From the NCBI GenBank assembly GCA_003707065.3, contig PPXM03000011.1, forward strand, positions 62,001-126,000: a stretch of 64,000 bases of DNA, written 5' to 3'. This DNA comes from Trigonopsis variabilis. Lineage: Eukaryota > Ascomycota > Trigonopsidomycetes > Trigonopsidales > Trigonopsidaceae. Positions 57,210-64,000 of the stretch are shown here, one piece after another. The position numbers and the translations under genes were made by a program. The notes beneath the pieces are model-generated. The model worked only from the letters and a program-made list of their open reading frames with translations, ran no database searches and was not told the DNA's origin. The number at the start of each line of letters is the position of its first letter. Positions within the stretch are counted from its first letter, which is position 1.

Positions 57210-57660
57210 ATCGTCTCATGACAGCCTACGATGTTACTTATATAATCAAAAAGGCATTGTTGTATCGATGACCTTTGTGTCTGTTCGAACCTGTGTCGTC
57301 AACCGTCTATAGGACCATTGACGTATAGCAACTATAATATTCCTTCATTATGTGTGTACTTGAGCCTATATAAAAGGCTCCCAAGTAGCAGCAAGTCTTT
57401 GAAGTCTGACGTCTATTATTATTCTGACTTAAACCCCGTATCCCGCTCCGCTTCTGTATACGTAGTACCGGCGTCTAGGCGGATACAACAGTACCATTGT
57501 TAAGAGAAGCACCGGAAGAGCTCACTTAAAAGTAATACACTGATCGACGCTACGCACGCTAGCTCAATGAATAATACATTTATAAAGCCATGTTCAAGCT
57601 ATGTTGGATGACATCTCAAAAAAGACGAAGATTCATTAATAACTCCCGGCGATTGTATAT
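57210..57660 (+). other. conserved block downstream of FunK1 copy B
   Basis: It has a TATA-like cttatataatc near 57238 and ctgacttaaaccccgtatcc near 57425, like the blocks beside copies A and C. On the plus strand, which converges on copy B, a 61-codon frame exists, but it is not kept equally in the other blocks. Confidence 0.6.
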
Positions 57661-57674
57661 CGTCAATTACATCC

Positions 57675-59475
57675 TCATTCTGTCCGTCGAAAACAAGATT
57701 CCTCCATAGGCCAATCAACTTCTACTCGTGGAGTTGGAACCACTGACTCCAAGGTCTTGAGGAGAGTGCTATGAATATCACGATCAGGAGGTGAAGTCAA
57801 GAAATCGGCAAACGCCTTTATCAACGCAAGAAACTCTAGCCAGCATGGACGCATATCAAGACGTAAGAAACAACCAGGGTTATCTATCATACCAGCATCC
57901 CTTATAACACAATTTCGCATTGCCACAACACCAGTATTTATTATATTGAGCTCTATAAATCCGCCTTTATACCTGCGAAACCGACCACGACCCGCATTCG
58001 AATCGTCAGCATCAAAATCATACGATGCAAACAACCAAAGGACCGTCCAAAAAAAAGATTCAATGTCGCTCAACGGACTGTTCCATTTCGACTTCCACAC
58101 ATCCCGTCCTATAAAGAATCTCGTCCCCACTAGGTATTCTTCCGGCTTATGGGATTGGCAAATCATAATCGCATGATCTAGATCCATCAGAACACCTCGC
58201 ATGCGAACAGCGTCGTACATAATATTAGACGGGCTGATATCTCTATGCAAAATTCCAGCTTCTAACAGCTCTTTGTGTCCTTCAAGTTAGAAGAATTATT
58301 TGAAACAACAAACCTCGTATCGCATCAAAAATGCAATGTATCAATACAATCGGACTCGGTAGCTCTTTTAAGGGAATATAGCACGGCATCAAAAACCGCT
58401 CGTGGCTAAGGACATGCGGATCTCTGCTATTCTTGAATGGACGCGCCTCCAACTGTTGCCTCAAACAAAACGTATCTTCCCCCATTCGCTTGGCTCCCAG
58501 TAGCTTCGGGAGATAATGCTTATCCTGCACCATCTCCAAAAGCGTCAATTCCGAAGCGCGCTCAACCCTGAACCAGCAATCTTTCAACACGACCTTGTTT
58601 GAATTTTCATCAACCATCTCCCAAACGACGTTTTCTGGATATTCCACCGTACTGCACCTTGATATAGTTCGCAAAAACGAATATTGTCGCCCTTCAATGA
58701 CAACCTTATGACTATCCTGTAACTTTCCGAGCGGCTCCTCAGGAACCGTCATTAGGGCGGATAGCAGCCGAGCAACCTCAATTGTCTCCTTGATATTGAT
58801 AGTATTGAATTGATAAGCACCGCTCCTATCCAGATACCACGGGTAGATGACTTTATTCGTTACTGCTAATCCTATCACAAACCGTCGTCCGCAGTCCTGA
58901 AGGAATATCTCCTTAGCCTTTTTAACCAGCTTCCACAGAGTTGCCTGCCGACAGCATAAGCCCGATTTGAATTCAATGGGAATAAGGATGTCTCTGGGCT
59001 CCGGATTGTCAGATGAACAGATTGCAATGGAAAGTTCTCGAGCATCTGGAACATGATTAGAAGGCAGAGAGTCTACCCATTTTCTGGGAGGCCCCAAAGG
59101 AAACAGCAACCTGACAATCGAGTCAAAAAAAGCCTTCGATTCTTTGACATTATTTATTTTTATGCTAGTAGGATCTGGCTCTAGGTGATTCTCGCCTTCC
59201 TCGTCTTTCACTAGCTCTGGGAAGGGGTCTTCAAGTAGTAATATGGGAAGCCTCAATGAGGCCAGTGAATCTATAGGCAAGTCGGTTTTTTCAGGCTTTA
59301 AGAACTCCAGGATAGATATCTCCAACAGGAATCGCGAGGCCCTTACTCCTGATACATCCAAAGCGTTTTGAGCTTGCGTAGTTTTATTTGAGAATGTACC
59401 AGAGTCAGTTGAGCTTTCATAGGTAGAACTATGAGGGGGGCTGTATGAAGACACATCCGAAGCAGCAATGGACAT
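57675..59475 (-). CDS. FunK1 fungal-specific protein kinase, copy B, intact
   Basis: The product is 588 aa from exons 59475-58314 and 58279-57675 (34-nt intron, tctaacttgaag acceptor). The N-terminal half carries the region shared by all copies (SGVRASRFLLEISILEF, KSGLCCRQATLWKLVKKA). The kinase-like half has the catalytic-loop motif HRDISPSNIM and, in place of DFG, MDLDHAIM, followed by LVGTRFFIGRDVW and DIESFFWTVLW. FunK1 proteins form expanded families in many fungi; substrates are unknown. It is the inverted partner of copy A, and the C-terminus (RVEVDWPMEESCFRRTE) is almost the same. Confidence 0.88.
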
Positions 59476-59689
59476 AGTCGGAACACTTGTATTGAACGAA
59501 TGAAGCTGTCTTACTAGACGAAGGAATAAGAAGAAGACATGAAAAGCAGGTGAAAAAAGGGCGGCGGCAAACGGGTCCCTGTGCCATTGTCAGAGATGGC
59601 ACATTAACCAGTGACGGAGGCGGAGGCGGCTGAAACATTGCTAGCTCTGAGCATCACTTGGAACATGAAATAATGTCTTTGGATCCTAA

Positions 59690-60320
59690 CAAGAAGAGAG
59701 CTCATCTTAGATATATAAGCATCTCTTAACATTCAAAGAACCCAAACCCATCGCACGTTTAGATTGCAGCTGATTTTTTTTTTTTTTGATATTTCGCTGA
59801 AAGGATGGAAACGCAAAGGGTATTTGCTCTGCTCAGTACCGCGTCTCTGAGTCCCATGGTGAATAAATAGTCACGGGGAGAGCTTGATGATTCTTATATA
59901 ATCAACATTGTAACGCAAGGCGCCGCAACTCAACTCCAAAGGATGGATCCATTGAGATATAGCAAACAGGACAGTAGTCTATGTACGGTATCAAGACACT
60001 TTCCAAAGTGCCTACGCTGAGGATACTGACATAAGCAATCTGTCCTGTTGTATTTCATGTTAGTGAATAAACACTGCCTTGACACACACATGCCGAGTGC
60101 AAGGTCTCCGAGAAAAGACCAAATAGAAAAGAGTAGTATATGCTAAAAGACAGTCTAATAAGCAAATATGCAAACGAATATTGCATTTAATCCTTTATAG
60201 GGCCACTAATGGCTGCATCCATCCTACATCTCAACACGATCATCTGGTCTATGCTACGCAACCCAGAATTAAGTAATGAGCCGCCATCATTACTTTTACT
60301 ACAGTAGTGTCATTACATCG
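59690..60320. other. spacer between FunK1 copies B and C
   Basis: A+T-rich sequence with a poly-T run (59768-59787) and another ttcttatataatcaac element at 59893. No gene is seen. Confidence 0.5.
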
Positions 60321-60660
60321 TTAATGATGTTGCTTATATAATCAAAAGCATTGTTGTGTCGTTGGCCCGTGTGTCTGTCAACCGTTTATGCGATGCGAGA
60401 ATTTAAAACCTTTCAGGTCTATCATTATTCTGACTTAAACCCCGTATCCCTCTCCGTCTCTGCACAAGTAGTACCGACGTCTAGTCGGATACGACAGCAC
60501 CATTATTATGAAAAGCACCAGAAGAACTCATTTAAAAGTAATCCACTGAGTCGACGCTACGCACGCTAGTTGAATGAATAACGCATTTATAAAGCCACCT
60601 TTGAGCTATGTTTGATGACATCTCAGAAAGACGTAGATTCATTAATAACTCCGAGCGATT
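60320..60660 (+). other. conserved block downstream of FunK1 copy C
   Basis: It holds a TATA-like cttatataatcaaaagc near 60331 and ctgacttaaaccccgtatcc near 60430. It is nearly identical to the block beside copy A, and the shared part continues to the acgctacgcacgctag segment. Confidence 0.65.
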
Positions 60661-60680
60661 GTATATCGTCAGTTACATCC

Positions 60681-62484
60681 TCATTTTGTCCGTCGCAAAC
60701 AAGATTCCTCTGTAGGCCAATCAACTTCTGCTCGTGGAGTTGGAACCACCGACTCCAGGTTCTTGAGAAGAGTGTCATGAATATCACGATCAGGAGGTGA
60801 AGTCAAGAAATCGGCAAACGTCTTAATCAACGCAGGAAAACATTCAAGCCAGTATGGACGTATATCCAGACGCAACAAACAATCAGCGTTATCTATCACA
60901 CGAGCGTACTTTATAACACTATTTCGCATTGCCACAGTACCAGAGTTTGATGTATAGAGATCTATAGTTTCACCTTTACACCTGCGAAACCGACCACGTG
61001 CCGCATTTGAATCGTCAGCATCAAAATCATACGATGAAAAAAACCAGAGAAACGCCCAAAAAAAAGATTCAATGTCACTCAACGGACTGTTCCATTTCGA
61101 CTTCCATACATCCCGTCCTATAAAGAATCTCGTCCCCACTAGGTATTCTTCTGGCTTATGGGATTGGCAAATCATAATCGCATGATCTAGATCCATCAGA
61201 ACGCCTCGCATGCGAACAGGATCGTACATAATATTAGACGCACTGACATCTCTGTGAAGAATCCCAGCGTCTAGAAGTTCCTTGTGTCCTTCAAGTTAGA
61301 AGAATTATTTGAAACAACAAACCTCGTATCGCATCAAAAATGCAATGTATCAATACAATCGGACTCGGTAGCTCTTTTAAGGGAATGTAGTATGGCATCA
61401 AAAACCGCTCGTGGCTAAGGACATGCGGATCTCTGCTATTCTTGAATGGATGGGCCTCCAACTGCTGCCTCAAACAGAACGTATCTTCCCCCATTCGATT
61501 GGTTCCCAGTAGCTTCGGGAGATAATGCTTATCCTGCACCATCTCCAAAAGCGTCAATTCCGAAGCGCGATCAACCCTGAACCAGCAATCTTTCAACGCG
61601 ACCTTGTTTGAATTTGCATCAACCATCTCCCAAACCACGTTTTGCGGATAATCCACCGTACTGCACCTTGATATAGTTCGCGAAAACGAATATTGTCGCC
61701 CTTCAATGTCAACCTTATGACTATCCTGTAACTTTCCAAGCCGCTCCTCAGGAACCGTCATTAGGGCGGATAGCAGCCGAGCAACCTCAATTGTCTCCTT
61801 GATATTGATAGTATTGAATTGATAAGCACCGCTCCTATCCAGATACCACGGGTAGATGACTTTATTCGTTACCGCTAATCCGATCACAAACCGTCGTCCG
61901 CAGTCCTGAAGGAATATCTCCTTAGCCTTTTTAACTAGCTTCCACAGACTTGCCTGTCGACAGCATAAGCCCGATTTGAATTCAATGGGAATAAGGATGT
62001 CTCTGGGCTTCGGATTATCAGATGAGCAGATTGCAATGGAAAGTTCTCGAGCATCTGTAACATGATTAGAAGGCAGAGAGTCTACCCACTTTCTGGGAGG
62101 CCCCAAAGGAAACAGCGACCGGACAATCGAGTCAAAAAAAGCCTTCGATTCTTTGACATTATTTATTTTTATGCTAGTAGGATCTGGCTCTAGGTGATTC
62201 TCGCCTTCCTCGTCTTTCACTAGCTCTGGAAAGGGGTCTTCAAGTAGTAATATGGGAGGCCTCAATGAGGCCAGTGAGTTTATAGGCAAGGTGGTTTTTT
62301 TAGGCTTTAAGAACTCCAGAATAGATATGTCCAACAGGAATCGTGAGGCCCTTACTCCTGATACATCCAAAGCGTTTTGAGCCTGCGTCGTTTTATTTGA
62401 GAATGTACCAGAGTCAGTTGAGCTTTCATAGGTAGAACTATGAGGGGGGCTGTATGAAGACACATCCGAAGCAGACATGGACAT
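60681..62484 (-). CDS. FunK1 fungal-specific protein kinase, copy C, intact
   Basis: The product is 589 aa from exons 62484-61323 and 61288-60681 (34-nt intron). The N-terminal half and intron are near-identical to copy B; the C-terminal third is more diverged (GETIDLYTSNSGTVAMRNSV). Motifs are HRDVSASNIM and MDLDHAIM. It stands in the same orientation as copy B, so B and C are direct duplicates, while A is inverted. The frame extends upstream to 62604, but the ATG at 62484 matches the starts of A and B. Confidence 0.88.
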
Positions 62485-62639
62485 AGTTGGAACACTTGTA
62501 TTGAACGAATGAAGCTGTCTTACTAGGACAAGAAGACGTGAAAAGAAGATGAAAGAAAGGGCGGTGGCGAGGGAGCCCTTGGGCTCCTGTAAGAGATAAG
62601 ACAATGACTAGTGACGGAGGCGCGGGACTGACACATGGT

Positions 62640-63310
62640 GAGAACATCACCTTGCACATGAAGAAAAACAAGACAGCCCATCTAAGTTATATAGCCATCT
62701 CTCAACATCTAAGCAGGCCAGATTCATAAGACGGAATAGATTGCAAGTGATACTTGTTGAAAGGAAGGAAACATCGATCCACTTTAGGTGCCCATGCTGA
62801 TAAAGTGATGGCCAAAGTATGATGTTACTTATATAATCATCAATCATTACTGTAAAGCGAATTTAATTTATACTGTTGAATTGCAGGCCCGTGTCTGTAA
62901 AGGCGTCTACATATGACACTTAGTGTCTTTGTTTCCTTTGTTCGTTAGTTTTAACATAAACCAGGTTCATCAGCAGTATTAAACATTTATATCCATTATT
63001 CTTCTCGCTTGAAGGTGAGTAGAAGTCAATTATTATTCTGGCTTAAAGCTTGTATGTTTCTCTGTCCCTTTACAAGCACTGCCGCCATCTAGCCTCACAT
63101 AGAGTATCATTTTTGGCGAAACGCCCCGAAAGCTCGCTTACAAGTGATATCCAGTCCATGTTATGAAGCTGGCGAATCAACTTATGTAATGTAAGGTTAT
63201 CTTATTACGAAGCTTTAATTTGAAAATAAGAAGTAAATTCATTCATAGGTTGTGAAAACACACGTTTCATCTATTACACTTTTCAGCTCATCGAGAACAA
63301 TGATGGTCGA
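62640..63310. other. spacer between FunK1 copies C and D with a diverged conserved block
   Basis: No gene is seen. The TATA-like cttatataatcat element at about 62828 and a diverged version of the downstream block (ttattattctggcttaaagc, near 63035) correspond to the blocks following copies A-C. Confidence 0.55.
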
Positions 63311-64000
63311 TCAATTAGTTTGGGGTATCGGGACCACCGATTCCAGGTTTCGGAGAAGAGCATCGTGATCAGCAGCACCATTCTCACGCGGAGAAATCAG
63401 AAAATTAGCAAACGCCTTCATCAACAGGTCAAATTCTAGCCAACATGGATGTATTACAACACGCAAGGAAGAAGTAGGTCTATCAAATAAGAGAGTTTGC
63501 CGTAGAATAGAATTGCGTAGATTCAATTGTCGGTCTCTTTTGGCTGAAGCAAGCTTTTTTATAAGTGATTCTTCTGTTTCACTATACTCGTAAAACTGAA
63601 AGCCGGTGGCGTGGTTATTATTATCATGGGAATTGTCACCAAGATAATAGCAGTGAAAAAACCAAAAAAGCACCCAAAAAAAAGATTCTAGATCACTTGA
63701 TGGGGTATCACATCCTGTCTCCCAGACTTCTCTGGCTATAAAAACTTTCTCTCTAAAACGAGTTCTAGCAAGTCGAGTGGACTGGCAAAGCATAATGGCA
63801 TGATCTAAATTAACTAACACACCTCGTTTCCGAATAGAGTCGTACATGATATTAGATATGCAAATGTCTCTGTGTAAGATTCCAGCTTCTAGAAGTTCCT
63901 TGTGTCCTTTATGTTAGACCGGGTCACTCTCAACAACTAACCTCGTATGGCATCGAAAACGCAATGTACCAATAGCACCTTACTCTGTAGTTCATTTAAA
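63311..64000 (-). CDS. FunK1 fungal-specific protein kinase, copy D, cut by the window edge
   Basis: Only the 3' part is present: the end of exon 1 (64000-63942), a 35-nt intron with the family's position (gttagt to tctaacataaag) and exon 2 (63906-63311). The catalytic loop reads HRDICISNIM and the following motif VNLDHAIM. It is clearly diverged from A-C, with insertions such as a His/Asn-rich stretch, but ends alike (LRNLESVVPIPQ). No break is seen in the visible part. Confidence 0.85.

Larger units (their letters stand above)
56310..59690 (-). repeat. right arm of large inverted duplication
   Basis: This is the reverse-complement partner of about 52195-55440. It carries FunK1 copy B, its downstream block and the broken mirror of the small putative gene. 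Similarity is highest over the kinase and lower near the centre. Confidence 0.85.

Noticed and set aside
1-64000. CRISPR arrays, operons, ribosome-binding sites and riboswitches
   Set aside because: The genes have spliceosomal introns and fungal architecture; no regularly spaced direct repeats or bacterial signals were seen.

Overview
This is nuclear DNA of a fungus, most likely an ascomycete with yeast-like traits. About 41 spliceosomal introns can be placed by joining conserved protein domains. Most are 29-56 nt, with a CTAAC, CTGAC or CTAAT branch site only a few bases before the acceptor AG. The proteins (Bem1, Tim21, Glo3, Mcd4, Msb2-type mucin, Spo71-like, Csm1/Pcs1, Ada2, Pms1, Mrp21, Rps17) are fungal. 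The branch-site spacing recalls Yarrowia-type yeasts, but a tRNA-guanine transglycosylase and FunK1 kinases are absent from baker's yeast, so I cannot fix the genus.

Layout. Positions 1-20000 are visibly G+C-rich: a SAC3/GANP-domain protein, Bem1, an AN1/ubiquitin-like protein, an F-box/LRR protein, Tim21, the Glo3 ArfGAP, cystathionine beta-lyase, a chitin synthase and an Msb2-like signalling mucin. Two long non-coding stretches (10.8-13.1 kb and 19.8-22.1 kb) carry short tandem repeats, and the first holds a faint LTR-retrotransposon remnant. Positions 22-51 kb are a compact run of housekeeping and regulatory genes of more moderate composition: Afg1, an M28 aminopeptidase, the queuine transglycosylase, an RRM/PWI splicing factor, Mrp21, Mcd4, a Zn2Cys6 regulator, a LysM protein, thymidylate synthase, Csm1, an unknown membrane protein, a LYAR-type zinc-finger protein, Ada2, Rps17, a Spo71-like protein and Pms1.

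Positions 52-64 kb are an A+T-richer accessory region. It is built almost entirely from copies of a FunK1 fungal protein kinase: one frameshifted, two intact, one running off the window, and two short remnants. Copies A and B form a large inverted duplication, with arms of about 3.3 kb around a centre near 55.9 kb. A conserved non-coding block lies downstream of every copy.

The genes are not organised as a pathway cluster. There are functional echoes: Bem1, Msb2 and chitin synthase (polarity, MAPK signalling, cell wall); thymidylate synthase and Csm1, which share a 129-bp divergent promoter with three CGCGT cores; Tim21, Afg1 and Mrp21 (mitochondria); and Csm1, Spo71-like and Pms1 (meiosis and chromosome maintenance).
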